The notes: generated from the sequence alone by a model not told the origin. 64,000 nucleotides of DNA from Paenibacillus tundrae (GCF_030812775.1 NZ_JAUSTI010000015.1:84216-148215), one strand, 5' to 3'; shown: positions 1 to 9,172, counted from the first letter of the stretch. Translations and numbers: made by a program.

Positions 1-1
1 T

Positions 2-1060
2 GTACGATTCAGCATTGCATTAGCTCTTGTGCTAATCAACATCTATCTATTATCTAAAGTGAGTTTCATATTCCAGCCATTAGTTACGATGATTACAGTG
101 ATTACTGTGCCGATGATGCTTTCCGTGTTCTTTTATTATCTACTGAGACCCTTGGTTAATTATATGGAGAGAAAGAAGCTTAACCGAACGGTCAGTATCC
201 TGCTGATCTATCTGATCTTTGGCATTCTAATTGTGCTGTTTATCGTGGGGCTGTGGCCATCATTGCGTCAGCAATTGATTAATCTGGTGGAAAATGCACC
301 AAACCTGCTTAATTCACTAAGTGTTCAGCTCAAATCATTAGAACAAAATGGTGTAATTGCGACCTTGTTCCCGGATAATTCAACGCCGTTCTCTCAAATT
401 ACCGAATACATCAACAAAGGATTCAACTTCGTGACGGACTACGTTAGTGGTCTCATCTCGCTCCTTTCCAGTTTTGCAATTATCCTGTTCACCTTCCCGA
501 TCATTTTGTTCTACATGCTGAAACAAGGAGAGAAGTTTGGTCGTATCCTCGCATCGATTGCGCCCAAACGTTTTCAGCAGGACAGTCGTGAAGTGGTATT
601 GGAGATCGATCAGGCACTCAGTGGATTTATCGTAGGACGAGTGCTTGTAAACCTGGCATTAGGTGTATTAATGTATATAGGTTTTCTTATCATCGGTTTA
701 CCTTACGCACTGCTGTTGACCGTCATTGCTGTCATTATGAACTTTGTTCCATTTATCGGTGCGATCGTATCTTCGATCCCCATTGTAATTATGGGGCTGG
801 TCGTATCACCGTCTGTGGCGATCTGGTCACTCATTATCATTCTTGTTGCTCAGCAGATTCAAGATAATCTTGTTGCTCCGTATGTATTCGGCAAAAAGCT
901 GGATATTCACCCGCTCACAACCATAATTTTGGTACTCGGTGCGGGGGACTTGGGCGGAATTATAGCTATTCTTATCATTATTCCGTTCTATATGATTCTT
1001 AAAATTTTGTTGGTACGTATCTACAATTTGTTCTTTAAGGAAAAGTGGCAAAATGCCTAG
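2..1060 (+). CDS. AI-2E family transporter (UPF0118), 5' end outside window
   Basis: Polytopic membrane protein of the AI-2E/YdbI-type permease family. Members export small molecules or ions; the substrate here cannot be told. The frame is open from base 2 and the residues before the first possible start (GTG at 29) already look like the family's first membrane helix, so the true start most likely lies left of the window. Seven or eight hydrophobic segments are visible, with the family's conserved C-terminal half (a PFIGAI-type loop, then QQIQDNLVAPYVFGK and a long hydrophobic tail). Family members are about 340-380 residues, so only a few dozen bases are missing. It stands 50 bases upstream of the Asp23-like gene and may be cotranscribed with it. 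Confidence 0.85.
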   Translation, partial: VRFSIALALVLINIYLLSKVSFIFQPLVTMITVITVPMMLSVFFYYLLRPLVNYMERKKLNRTVSILLIYLIFGILIVLFIVGLWPSLRQQLINLVENAPNLLNSLSVQLKSLEQNGVIATLFPDNSTPFSQITEYINKGFNFVTDYVSGLISLLSSFAIILFTFPIILFYMLKQGEKFGRILASIAPKRFQQDSREVVLEIDQALSGFIVGRVLVNLALGVLMYIGFLIIGLPYALLLTVIAVIMNFVPFIGAIVSSIPIVIMGLVVSPSVAIWSLIIILVAQQIQDNLVAPYVFGKKLDIHPLTTIILVLGAGDLGGIIAILIIIPFYMILKILLVRIYNLFFKEKWQNA

Positions 1061-1110
1061 GGAGTTTCAGACACGACCTAATTCAAATTCATAAGAATGG
1101 AGCGATCCAC

Positions 1111-1518
1111 ATGACTGAAATCGTACCTGTAACCTATAATGAACCTGAATATATTGAACCACAATCTCAGCCAGCGCTAATCGGTGCAGTTCATATCGCT
1201 ACAGATGTTGTATCCAAAATTGTAGGCATCGCTGCACAGACAACCGCAGGAATATCGTCTATGTCTGCAGGCATAACCGAAGGCATTGCCAAGAGCATTA
1301 GTGGCAAGAGCCTGCAAAAAGGAATTGATGTGACTGTAAAAGAAGAGCGTGCATCGATTCAATTAAGAATTGTTTTGCAGTATGGTTGTCGTATGCATGA
1401 GGTCTGCCGTGAACTGCAGCATAATGTGCAGCAGGCTGTAGAGAATTTCACAGGTCTATTCGTTGACGAGATTAAGGTTCATGTAGTGGGAGTATCCATG
1501 CAGGAACAGCAGGTGTAA
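1111..1518 (+). CDS. Asp23/Gls24 family envelope stress-type protein
   Basis: Protein of 135 residues with the Asp23/Gls24 fold, a family of small alkaline-shock or envelope-associated proteins found in several copies in Firmicutes. The C-terminal half (VTVKEERASIQLRIVLQYG, then a VQQAVENFTGL helix and a DEIKVHVVGVSM strand) is the typical core. The first 50 residues carry an Ala/Ile/Ser-rich stretch that could be a hydrophobic helix. The ATG at 1111 is preferred over the upstream TTG at 1045 because a purine-rich GAATGGAG site precedes it and the upstream extension overlaps the previous gene. The exact role is unknown. A terminator-like hairpin follows at 1597. Confidence 0.75.
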   Translation: MTEIVPVTYNEPEYIEPQSQPALIGAVHIATDVVSKIVGIAAQTTAGISSMSAGITEGIAKSISGKSLQKGIDVTVKEERASIQLRIVLQYGCRMHEVCRELQHNVQQAVENFTGLFVDEIKVHVVGVSMQEQQV

Positions 1519-1596
1519 ACGAGGTTTAATGGTGATCCGGTATCCGGTTAACATCATCTAAAGTTCAAATTTTATAGTATTCGCTCAAATACGCGA

Positions 1597-1643
1597 AACA
1601 GCACATTCCCTTTAACTAAGAAGTGGGGAAGGTGCTGTTTTTT
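1597..1643 (+). terminator. Rho-independent terminator overlapping the end of the convergent araC gene
   Basis: Inverted repeat AACAGCAC...GTGCTGTT with a partly paired inner region, followed by TTTTTTG. It ends the plus-strand Asp23 transcript. Its loop and right arm lie inside the last codons of the convergent AraC gene. Confidence 0.65.
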
Positions 1644-2454
1644 GTTTGCGATACTGTGTCGGAGATTGTCCCATGACCTTTTTGAACATTTTGGAGAAGA
1701 GCAATTGATCCAGATACCCGACTGATCGAGCAATGTCACCAATACTTAGGCTGGGATCAAGCGTCAATTCAGCCGCTCTTCGCATGCGATAATTCACCAG
1801 GTAGGATTGAATGCTGCTTCCGATCAGATCTTTGAAGAGTGAGCAGAGGTAACTTCGTTGTAAGCCAACATGAGAAGCAATCGCTTGAACCGTAATCGCA
1901 TTGGCATAGTTCATCTCAATAAAATCAATCACCTGCGTAACATACGTATCTTTCGTGTAATCCTGCACGACGGGATGACTTGTCTCACTAGCTTGATCAA
2001 TCAGCACCGCGAAGAATTGATATAACAAGCCGGTCATACTAATTTCCCAGCCTTTATGTGTATTTCTAGAGCTAATCATGCGATGTAGGCACGAGCGCAG
2101 TTCATCATCATTATGTAGTTCGAAGATCGGACGCTGTTCAGATAGGCAAGCTTGTTGTAATAACGAAACGACATTGCTACCTTGAAAAGCCACCCAGCTA
2201 TACTCCCATGGTTCGTTTTGGTCAGCTTCATAATGAACAACAGAGTGAGGCACGATGAGAAATCCTTGTCCTTTGTGTAACTCGTAGGTTTGCCCTCCGA
2301 CCTGGAAAGTGCCTTTGCCATTCAAAATATAATGAATTTTGTAGTAATCACGCATCGCTGGGCCAAAGCTGTGCCCTGGTGTGCAAGGCTCGGTGCCATA
2401 ATGGAGCAACTGCAGCTCCTGGAATTGATCGTTCTTGAACATATATGTAATCAC
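1612..2454 (-). CDS. AraC family transcriptional regulator
   Basis: Regulator of 280 residues. The N-terminal part (about 1-140) is an AraC-type cupin: KIHYILNGKGTFQVGG, a GQGFLIVP turn and ADQNEPWEYSWVAFQG. This is the ligand-sensing arm common in sugar regulators. The C-terminal 100 residues form the double helix-turn-helix: AITVQAIASHVGLQRSYLCSLFK and SIGDIARSVGYLDQLLFSKMFKK, then GQSPTQYRKQ. It is divergent from the aldo/keto reductase at 2672, the likely target, though no operator was identified in the 217-base gap. Its 3' end lies inside the terminator hairpin of the convergent Asp23 gene. A sugar effector is an inference from the subfamily. Confidence 0.85.
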   Translation of the reverse strand: MITYMFKNDQFQELQLLHYGTEPCTPGHSFGPAMRDYYKIHYILNGKGTFQVGGQTYELHKGQGFLIVPHSVVHYEADQNEPWEYSWVAFQGSNVVSLLQQACLSEQRPIFELHNDDELRSCLHRMISSRNTHKGWEISMTGLLYQFFAVLIDQASETSHPVVQDYTKDTYVTQVIDFIEMNYANAITVQAIASHVGLQRSYLCSLFKDLIGSSIQSYLVNYRMRRAAELTLDPSLSIGDIARSVGYLDQLLFSKMFKKVMGQSPTQYRKQKTAPSPLLS

Positions 2455-2671
2455 TTGAGGTCACTCCTATTCCGAAAGACTATATCTTGCATTTTAACAT
2501 ATTGGAAAGCGAGATGTATGCTTAATTGTTTTGTTCAACATAGCATCGAATGATGATATAACAATCATTTTGCCATACGTAGGTAGTGAAATGCCATATG
2601 GTTTTCAGTGGGGATTGTCTAAGATAAAAGGGTGATCAACAATAACGCATAAGCAGAAATGAGAGATAAGC

Positions 2672-3676
2672 ATGCCCTACACTGCAAGTAGTGAACGATA
2701 CAGTGAAATGAACTATGTCCGCTCCGGTAAATCCGGAATTAAGCTGCCTCAGATTGCATTAGGATTATGGCAAAATTTTGGCGACAATCGCACCATGGAT
2801 GTTCAGACAGAAATGATCCTTCGTGCCTTCGATCTGGGTATTAATCATTTTGATCTGGCTAACAATTATGGACCACCTCCTGGATCGGCAGAGGAGAACT
2901 TTGGTGTGATCTATAAAAAGCATCTGCGTCCTTACCGGGATGAACTGTTGATTTCAAGCAAGGCGGGATATCATATGTGGGAAGGTCCTTACGGCGAATG
3001 GGGTTCTCGCAAAAACTTGATTGCTAGCCTCGATCAAAGTCTCAGCAGAATGGGACTTGAGTATGTCGATATTTTCTACCACCACCGTCCAGACCCTGAG
3101 ACACCACTTGAAGAAACGATGGCTGCTCTTGATCATATTGTAAGACAAGGAAAAGCTCTGTACGTGGGCTTGTCCAACTATAATGCTGAGCAGACCCAAG
3201 AAGCGGTTACCATTCTTCGCCGTCTGGGCACACCGTGTCTGGTTCACCAACCGAACTACTCCATGCTGAATCGCTGGATTGAGGGTGGTCTTCAGGATGT
3301 GTTGGATGAACAAGGCGTGGGTTCGATTGCATTCTGCCCTCTTGGCCGCGGACAGTTAACGAATAAGTATGTTGAGAAGATTATTGCAGAACGGGCTAAC
3401 CCAACAGGGAATTTGAAAGTAGAGGCTTATACCGACGAACGGATTGCCAAGTTCGAAGCGCTTCAGGCTGTTGCTGAACGTAGAGGACAGACGATATCCC
3501 AGCTTTCACTAAACTGGATTCTACGTGGCAACCGTGTGACCTCAGCTCTGATCGGTGCAAGCCGCGTGTCACAGATCGAAGAGAATGTGGCAGCTCTCAA
3601 GGCTCCTGAATTAACAACCGAAGAGCTGAACGAGATCGATCGCATCTTAGAGGGAATTGGGAATTACCCTTGGTAA
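2672..3676 (+). CDS. Aldo/keto reductase, YghZ/GpR-like
   Basis: NADPH-dependent aldo/keto reductase of 334 residues, resembling the YghZ (L-glyceraldehyde 3-phosphate reductase) group that acts on small aldehydes such as methylglyoxal. Catalytic residues are visible: FDLANNYGPPPGSAEENFG (Asp and Tyr), LISSKAGY (Lys) and IFYHHRPDP (His). The C-terminal cofactor region reads SALIGASRVSQIEENVAAL. The PPPGSAEENFG loop after the Tyr marks this group. ATG at 2672 is preceded by GAGAGATAAGC. It is divergent from the AraC gene and followed by two strong terminators, so it is probably monocistronic. The natural substrate is not known. Confidence 0.88.
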   Translation: MPYTASSERYSEMNYVRSGKSGIKLPQIALGLWQNFGDNRTMDVQTEMILRAFDLGINHFDLANNYGPPPGSAEENFGVIYKKHLRPYRDELLISSKAGYHMWEGPYGEWGSRKNLIASLDQSLSRMGLEYVDIFYHHRPDPETPLEETMAALDHIVRQGKALYVGLSNYNAEQTQEAVTILRRLGTPCLVHQPNYSMLNRWIEGGLQDVLDEQGVGSIAFCPLGRGQLTNKYVEKIIAERANPTGNLKVEAYTDERIAKFEALQAVAERRGQTISQLSLNWILRGNRVTSALIGASRVSQIEENVAALKAPELTTEELNEIDRILEGIGNYPW

Positions 3677-3721
3677 TGTGATAGCAAAGTGAGGTCGTAA
3701 AGAGTAAGTTCGTAATTGGAG

Positions 3722-3753
3722 AGCGCCTTTCTATGTAGAGAAAGGCGCTTTTG
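3722..3753 (+). terminator. Rho-independent terminator
   Basis: AGCGCCTTTCT / AGAAAGGCGCT stem with a short loop, then TTTT. It ends the aldo/keto reductase transcript. Confidence 0.85.
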
Positions 3754-3796
3754 GTTATAAACATTGGAATTTGGTGTAACCTGTTAATAAAGAGTT

Positions 3797-3836
3797 AATA
3801 ACAGCCGACAGATAGGCTGTTATTTTTTATTTTTGT
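3797..3836 (+). terminator. Second Rho-independent terminator
   Basis: AATAACAGCC / GGCTGTTATT stem followed by TTTTATTTTT, 44 bases after the first terminator. It insulates the acyl-CoA synthetase gene from upstream transcription. Confidence 0.8.
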
Positions 3837-3927
3837 AATGAGAATTCAGTTCATAGCACCTGGTCCTAGGATTTGAGGTATAATATATAGATGCTTTACA
3901 TTTTGAAACATGAAGGAGAGGCTCCAT

Positions 3928-5520
3928 TTGAACTTTGAACAGTGGATTTCGCCTGAAAGCTATAACCTGACATCCGAGATGGAGAATCACCCGTCAGATC
4001 GGATTGCACTTAGATGGCTCAGCGATCATCAAGAGTTGGAAGAGATCACATACGGTGATTTATTTAAGCAAGCCAACCGTCTTGCTGGTGGATTACGTGA
4101 CTTAGGACTGGAGAAGGGTGATAGAGTACTGGTCATGGTACCACGCCGTATTATTGCCTATGTCATTTACATTGCTTGCCTGAAGCTGGGCATTGCGGTG
4201 ATCCCTTCTTCCGAGATGCTGCGAGCGAAGGATTTGGAATACCGTCTGCGGCACTCTGAAGCCCGTGCAGTAATTGTGTGGTCTGAGACAACAGCAGAAG
4301 TGGAGAAGATGAACGCAGACCTGCCATCCCTCGCACACCGGATCGTTGCATCACCTCATGGTGAAACTGGCGTACCGGCTGAAGGCTGGCTGAACGTGGA
4401 ACAGTTAATGCAAGGTCAATCGGATGAGATGGCTGCGGTAGAAACACATCGTGATGATATCGCGATTCTTGCTTACACCTCAGGAACAACTGGTAATCCC
4501 AAAGGAGTTGTACATAGCCATGGTTGGGGATATGCTCACCTGCGGATCGCTTCTTCATTATGGCTGGATATCCAACCATCAGATACCGTATGGGCAACCG
4601 CAGCACCTGGATGGCAAAAATGGATCTGGAGTCCATTCCTCTCTGTTCTCGGAAGAGGTGCAACAGGTCTGGTCTACAACGGTTCATTCCAGCCGAAGCG
4701 TTACCTACAACTCATGCAGGAACATGAGATCAGTGTGCTCTGTTGTACACCGACGGAATATCGATTAATGGCAAAAACAGATGATCTGGGACATTATGAC
4801 TTGTCCAAGCTTCGTAGTGCCGTATCTGCTGGTGAGCCGCTTAATCAGGAGGTTATTGAGATCTTCCAACGTCATTTCAACCTCACGATTCGCGACGGAT
4901 ATGGACAGACTGAAAGTACGTTGCTTATTGGAAGCTTAAGCGGTGCGCCTATTCGAATTGGCTCCATGGGTCAATCCATCACACCAGAGCTGATTGAGAT
5001 TATTGATGAAGATGGGCATCCGCAGCCAGCAGGACAAGTTGGAGATATCGCGGTCCATAAAGACATGCCTGCTTTGTTCCGCGAGTATTATCAAGATGCA
5101 GGACGCAAGGAAGCCAGCCAACGGGGCGATTATTTTGTAACAGGAGATCGCGCACGTAAGGATGAAGAAGGCTACTTCTGGTTTGAAGGCCGTAGTGACG
5201 ACATTATTATCAGCTCAGGGTATACGATTGGGCCATTTGAAGTCGAAGAAGCTCTTATGAAGCATGCGAGCGTGAAGGAATGTGCGGTGGTGGCGAGCCC
5301 AGATGAGATCCGAGGGCATGTGGTGAAAGCCTTTGTCGTTCTTAGAGATGAATCATTGGCTTCAACGGAACTGGTACGTGAGTTGCAAAACCATGTCAAA
5401 GAATGGACAGCACCTTACAAATATCCACGTAAAATTGAATTCGTCACTGATCTGCCAAAAACAAACTCAGGTAAGATTCGCCGAATTGAACTGCGTGAGC
5501 AGGAAAAACGAAACGTATAA
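3928..5520 (+). CDS. Acyl-CoA synthetase, MbcS/AcsM-like
   Basis: AMP-forming acyl-CoA synthetase of 530 residues, the size of Bacillus MbcS-type short or branched-chain acyl-CoA synthetases. Motifs in order: P-loop YTSGTTGNPKG (about 183-193), DGYGQTES (A5), TGDRARKDEEGYFWFEGRSDD (adenylate hinge) and a C-terminal TNSGKIRR whose Lys forms the adenylate. The start is taken as TTG at 3928 because the only good ribosome binding site, AAGGAGAGG at 3913, overlaps the upstream in-frame ATG at 3910 and sits 7 bases before the TTG. It is followed after 49 bases by the M29 aminopeptidase. Substrate preference (2-methylbutyrate, isobutyrate or medium chain) is family inference. Confidence 0.85.
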   Translation: MNFEQWISPESYNLTSEMENHPSDRIALRWLSDHQELEEITYGDLFKQANRLAGGLRDLGLEKGDRVLVMVPRRIIAYVIYIACLKLGIAVIPSSEMLRAKDLEYRLRHSEARAVIVWSETTAEVEKMNADLPSLAHRIVASPHGETGVPAEGWLNVEQLMQGQSDEMAAVETHRDDIAILAYTSGTTGNPKGVVHSHGWGYAHLRIASSLWLDIQPSDTVWATAAPGWQKWIWSPFLSVLGRGATGLVYNGSFQPKRYLQLMQEHEISVLCCTPTEYRLMAKTDDLGHYDLSKLRSAVSAGEPLNQEVIEIFQRHFNLTIRDGYGQTESTLLIGSLSGAPIRIGSMGQSITPELIEIIDEDGHPQPAGQVGDIAVHKDMPALFREYYQDAGRKEASQRGDYFVTGDRARKDEEGYFWFEGRSDDIIISSGYTIGPFEVEEALMKHASVKECAVVASPDEIRGHVVKAFVVLRDESLASTELVRELQNHVKEWTAPYKYPRKIEFVTDLPKTNSGKIRRIELREQEKRNV

Positions 5521-5569
5521 CTGAGATCTAGAATCACTTTAAAATCTTGAAACAGGAGTGAATATATTC

Positions 5570-6814
5570 ATGAGCGCATTTGAACAATCTTTTGAAAAAT
5601 CGCTAGAACAATATGCCGAGTTGGTAGTCAAAGTCGGTGTGAATATTCAGAAAGGACAAGACCTGTTGGTCACTGCACCAATCGAGACATTAGAGTTCAC
5701 CCGCTTGATCGTACAGAAGGCATATGCGGCTGGTGCAAAGTATGTGCAAGTAGACTTTGATGACGATAATATTACTCGCAGCCGTTTCGAGCACGGTTCG
5801 GATGATAGCTTTGATTACTATCCTGCTTGGAAAGGCGACATGATGGAACGATTCGCTGAAGCAGGTGGAGCGACATTAACGATTAAAGTTCCTGACCCTG
5901 AGCTGTATAAAGGTATTGACTCAGACAAGGTTTCCCGTGCAACAAAGGCTGCTGCGGAGGCACGCAAAGGATATTCCAAATACACGCGTAACCATGACAT
6001 TAGCTGGTGCTTGATCAAAGCGCCAACGAAGGCTTGGGCAAACAAAGTCTTTGCGGATATACCGGAAGAAGATCGCATTAACGTGATGTGGGAAACGATC
6101 TTCAAAATGAACCGTGTTGACGGCGGAGATGCTGTGCAGAACTGGAGAGAGCACCTGGATACACTCAATACCATGAGCGATTTGTTAAACAAGAAAAATT
6201 ACAAGAGTCTGCACTACCGGGCACCGGGAACCGACTTGAAGATTGAACTCGTCGACAACCACATCTGGGGCGGTGGCGGCAGCGAAAATAAACAAGGGGT
6301 CTACACCGTGGCAAATATGCCGACGGAAGAGGTATTCACAATGCCTAAGCGCAGTGGTGTGAATGGTTATGTTAGTAGTACCATGCCGCTGAATCTGAAC
6401 GGACAGCTTGTAGACCAGATGCGAATTACGTTTAAGGATGGACAGGTTGTTGCTTATACAGCAGCATCTGGTGAAGAGCATCTGAAAAACCTGTTTGCTA
6501 CAGATGAAGGTGCACGCTATCTCGGTGAAGTAGCACTGGTGCCGCATGATTCTCCAATCTCTAACCTGAATCGCATCTTCTACAACACCGGTATTGACGA
6601 GAATGCTTCCTGTCATTTGGCTGTCGGAAGTGCATACCCGTTCAACATGAAGAATGGCACGTCCATGTCCAATGAAGAATTGCTTCAACATGAATGTAAT
6701 GTGAGTCTGACACATGTGGACTTCATGATCGGCTCTGCAGAGCTTGATATTGATGGTGAATTGCAAGATGGAACGATCGAACCGGTATTCCGCAAAGGTA
6801 ACTGGGCATTCTAA
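5570..6814 (+). CDS. Aminopeptidase, peptidase family M29
   Basis: Cytoplasmic metal-dependent aminopeptidase of 414 residues, the AmpS/PepS/AmpT type, removing N-terminal residues from peptides. Family metal and catalytic residues are all visible: Glu in PTEEVFTMP, Glu in DEGARYLGEVALV, His in ASCHLAVGSAYPF with its downstream aromatic, and the HVD of SLTHVDFMIGS. ATG at 5570 is chosen because AGGAG at 5554-5558 precedes it, whereas the upstream GTG at 5558 overlaps that site. Likely cotranscribed with the acyl-CoA synthetase. A terminator follows at 6918. Confidence 0.9.
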   Translation: MSAFEQSFEKSLEQYAELVVKVGVNIQKGQDLLVTAPIETLEFTRLIVQKAYAAGAKYVQVDFDDDNITRSRFEHGSDDSFDYYPAWKGDMMERFAEAGGATLTIKVPDPELYKGIDSDKVSRATKAAAEARKGYSKYTRNHDISWCLIKAPTKAWANKVFADIPEEDRINVMWETIFKMNRVDGGDAVQNWREHLDTLNTMSDLLNKKNYKSLHYRAPGTDLKIELVDNHIWGGGGSENKQGVYTVANMPTEEVFTMPKRSGVNGYVSSTMPLNLNGQLVDQMRITFKDGQVVAYTAASGEEHLKNLFATDEGARYLGEVALVPHDSPISNLNRIFYNTGIDENASCHLAVGSAYPFNMKNGTSMSNEELLQHECNVSLTHVDFMIGSAELDIDGELQDGTIEPVFRKGNWAF

Positions 6815-6917
6815 TTGGTTCATAAACTAATTACATGATCGTACGAGGGTACTGATAAAAGATGATTAATATAAGAGAGTTTGTATAAGGATATTGCTAC
6901 AACCGTGTTAAGGGAGA

Positions 6918-6947
6918 AGTGACTTCGGTAAACGAAGTCACTTTTTC
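6918..6947 (+). terminator. Rho-independent terminator
   Basis: Perfect stem AGTGACTTCG / CGAAGTCACT with a five-base loop, then TTTTTCT. It ends the synthetase-aminopeptidase transcript. Confidence 0.88.
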
Positions 6948-7019
6948 TATTTCTATTCATTAGTGAGCTTAATGAAAAAGCAATTTAATAGAGTTACCGT
7001 CCTACTGACATACAAGAGT

Positions 7020-7481
7020 TTAGACCAACTTTACAGGTACACAAATCTCACAGAAATGATTTTTCAGAAGCTGATAGCGGTATCGTTCCATAACCGGTTT
7101 GGTATGATCGAGCGTGTGATGATTTTTTTGCAAATGGGGGATGATCTCATTCCATGCTTGCTGCATATCCTCTGCCGTGTGTCTGACCTTACAGATCAGG
7201 TACTCTCCGCCAGACAGCTCACTCGTTTCGACAGCATCAGAATGCACAGGCTCAAGTTCAGTCATGACAATAGCTGCATCGTATCTACAATGCTGTGCAG
7301 GTGTGCTAGCCGGGTCATCCTGCGGAATGCCGAGTAGAATAGCTGATTCGGTGAGTAGCTCCTGATCATTCGCCCATTGTTTTAACCTATCCATAGCCTC
7401 TACATTGCCTGCCCCGTAAGGACCGACCTGACGGACATAAGCAATGCGATACGATTGCAGCGTTTCGAAATACATTTCCAT
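7020..7481 (-). CDS. GyrI-like small-molecule-binding domain protein
   Basis: Single-domain protein of 153 residues with the GyrI/AraC effector-binding (SHV) fold. Visible features are the opening strand SYRIAYVRQVGPYG, a central ILLGIPQDDPASTP loop and RYDAAIVMTEL, then GGEYLICKVRHTAEDMQQAWNEI and the closing RYRYQL strand. Such stand-alone domains bind hydrophobic small molecules or act as gyrase-inhibitor-like proteins; no DNA-binding domain is attached here. GAGGAAG precedes the ATG. It is convergent with the aminopeptidase gene. Confidence 0.8.
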   Translation of the reverse strand: MEMYFETLQSYRIAYVRQVGPYGAGNVEAMDRLKQWANDQELLTESAILLGIPQDDPASTPAQHCRYDAAIVMTELEPVHSDAVETSELSGGEYLICKVRHTAEDMQQAWNEIIPHLQKNHHTLDHTKPVMERYRYQLLKNHFCEICVPVKLV

Positions 7482-7657
7482 TGGATAGCTTCCTCTCTAT
7501 ATTGATTTCTGTTACATGTTGGATAGTAACATGTTATAAAAAAAATTACACAACTGAATCAATTACATAATACCTTTAGCTGCTTAAATCAAGGTTGGAT
7601 ATAGATCAAAACGGTTTAATTTGTCTATATCTAGTTACAAAAAATTCGTTTTAATGA

Positions 7658-7896
7658 GTTGAAGAAGCATGGAGACAGTGGGATCAGCTCCATGCCCGTG
7701 CACTTGAGATGATGGCTGAGGCGCATCCTGATGAAGATGTGAATGAATTAGTTTTGGCTGATGCTGAATTCCAGCCTGATCGTTATTTCCGTTTAGGTTA
7801 TGATGCGGGAGATACTCCAGCTGGGCAATTATATATCTATGCGAGTTTGATGGTAACTTGGAGGTTGCAAACGATCTAGTCTATGAAACGTATTGA
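7658..7896 (+). pseudogene. Decayed gene remnant with one-base frameshift
   Basis: From 7658 an open frame without start codon or ribosome binding site reads like the C-terminal half of a small soluble protein (HARALEMMAEAHPDEDVNELV, then DRYFRLGYDAGDTPAGQLYIYA). Near 7843 the frame breaks, and a shift by one base continues sensibly with EFDGNLEVANDLVYETY and a TGA at 7894. The junction GCGAG suggests one G lost from GCGGAG. The C-terminal style resembles DUF2004-type proteins, which I could not confirm. The rest of 7482-8060 holds AT-rich sequence and the terminator at 7965. Confidence 0.55.
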
Positions 7897-7964
7897 GGAC
7901 ATCCACGATTAAAATTGATAGATTCATGTATGAAAATAGAACATGATATGATCTATCTGTATTC

Positions 7965-8010
7965 AAAAAGGCTATTCCCAGATAAGCGTGGTCTGGTGAA
8001 TAGCCTTTTA
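7965..8010. terminator. Bidirectional terminator hairpin
   Basis: AAAAAGGCTATTC / GAATAGCCTTTT stem, so both strands end in a T run. Placed to end the minus-strand nitroreductase transcript. Confidence 0.75.
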
Positions 8011-8060
8011 TTCGAATATCTCAGATGAAATCGGATTAAAGTACGGTGGTCAATCTGATG

Positions 8061-8693
8061 TTATTCGGCACTCATTTTGTTGAAGCTAACATATTCATGA
8101 ATCGGTTTACGATAACCACGAGGGCGCTGCTTGGCTTCGGACTTTTTGCCCATGGTGATCAGCATCGCAGGTACATAATGTGCAGGAATATCCAAGCTAC
8201 GTTGTAGCTCTTCAGCGTCAAAGCCGATCATCGGGCAGGTATCCCAGCCACGATCCTGTGCGATCAGCATCAATTGCATGGCAGACAGGCTGGCATTGCG
8301 AATCGCATCCTCACGTTGGAAGAACTTGCCGCGTGTTTCATAAAATTCAATGACGCTCTGCGATTCCTGTTCATATTGGAACGGGGTGAGAGCCCCGAGA
8401 TTCAACAGACCTTCGTTAATTGTCCGGATATGGTGGTGTGCGTTGACATCGCCTAAGACGACAATTACAGCTGAGGCTGTTTTTACTTTATACTGCTGGG
8501 AAGCTTCATAGACTTTCTCTTTCTGTGCGGCATCTGTAACCACCAGATAGTGCGTATGTTGCAGGTTGAAGGCAGAGGGTGCAAATTTATTTAACGCGAA
8601 CATTTCTTCCAATTCAGCTTCAGAAATCTCAATCCCCTCTTCAAAAATAACGGCCGATCTACGCTCTTTGATTAATTTCTCCAGCTCACTCAT
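8061..8693 (-). CDS. Nitroreductase family protein
   Basis: FMN-dependent nitroreductase-fold oxidoreductase of 210 residues, similar in size to Bacillus YdgI/YodC proteins. The N-terminal IKERRSAVIFEEGIEISEAEL and KFAPSAFNLQHTHYLVV carry the Arg and Ser/Asn residues that bind FMN phosphate. ASLSAMQLMLIAQDRGWDTCPMIGFD and the C-terminal PRGYRKP complete the fold. The physiological substrate is not predictable. Convergent with the gene remnant, upstream side facing a small membrane-protein ORF at 8825. Confidence 0.88.
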   Translation of the reverse strand: MSELEKLIKERRSAVIFEEGIEISEAELEEMFALNKFAPSAFNLQHTHYLVVTDAAQKEKVYEASQQYKVKTASAVIVVLGDVNAHHHIRTINEGLLNLGALTPFQYEQESQSVIEFYETRGKFFQREDAIRNASLSAMQLMLIAQDRGWDTCPMIGFDAEELQRSLDIPAHYVPAMLITMGKKSEAKQRPRGYRKPIHEYVSFNKMSAE

Positions 8694-8824
8694 GGTAGGT
8701 TACCTCGCTTATGTATGTTTTATAAACTGACTATAACACACTTAGTTACTTTATGTAAGTGTTATTTTCGAATAAGACAAGGTGGGTTTGCCATATTGTA
8801 AAATAAAACAGTCTGAGGTGATTC

Positions 8825-9064
8825 ATGAAAACCTTCATTACACGTCTAAAAACAATGAATGCTCATCCTGAATTCCGGGTGTATGTCATTGAATCCTCTG
8901 CCATAAAACGTTTTTTCGTCTTGGAAATTATTTTGGGAACTCTCGTATATAATCTTGCTCTGTACTTATCTCACAATGCATTGTTAGCCGGAGTCGGTTC
9001 CTGGGCTGGGACAGAAGGCGTGAAACGATTGCCTGTAGTGTTCAAAAGAATAGCTTTTGCATGA
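8825..9064 (+). CDS. Small hypothetical protein with one membrane segment
   Basis: Not recognised. The ORF of 79 codons has a fair ribosome binding site (GAGGTG, 8 bases before ATG). A charged N-terminus containing HPEFRVYVIESSAIKRFFV precedes one hydrophobic stretch (about residues 31-53, LEIILGTLVYNLALYLSH) and a basic C-terminus. It is divergent from the nitroreductase and followed by a hairpin at 9137. It could be a real small membrane protein or a fragment of a longer one. Confidence 0.5.
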   Translation: MKTFITRLKTMNAHPEFRVYVIESSAIKRFFVLEIILGTLVYNLALYLSHNALLAGVGSWAGTEGVKRLPVVFKRIAFA

Positions 9065-9136
9065 CTAGCTGTGATGACAACGTAATGGATGATGGAGAAG
9101 TACGTGATTGGGTGTACGTAAGAATAATGAAATAGG

Positions 9137-9172
9137 GGAGCAAAAAGAGATATCAATACCTCTTTTTGCTCC
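9137..9172. terminator. Hairpin, probable terminator
   Basis: GGAGCAAAAAGAG / CTCTTTTTGCTCC stem with a ten-base loop. No clean T run follows on the plus strand, so confidence is moderate. Confidence 0.5.

Noticed and set aside
6185..6823. 212-codon minus-strand ORF inside the aminopeptidase gene, and similar long antisense ORFs such as 18336-18995 and 62881-63681
   Set aside because: They are exact antisense shadows of well-supported genes, have Cys/His-rich non-family composition and no binding sites.
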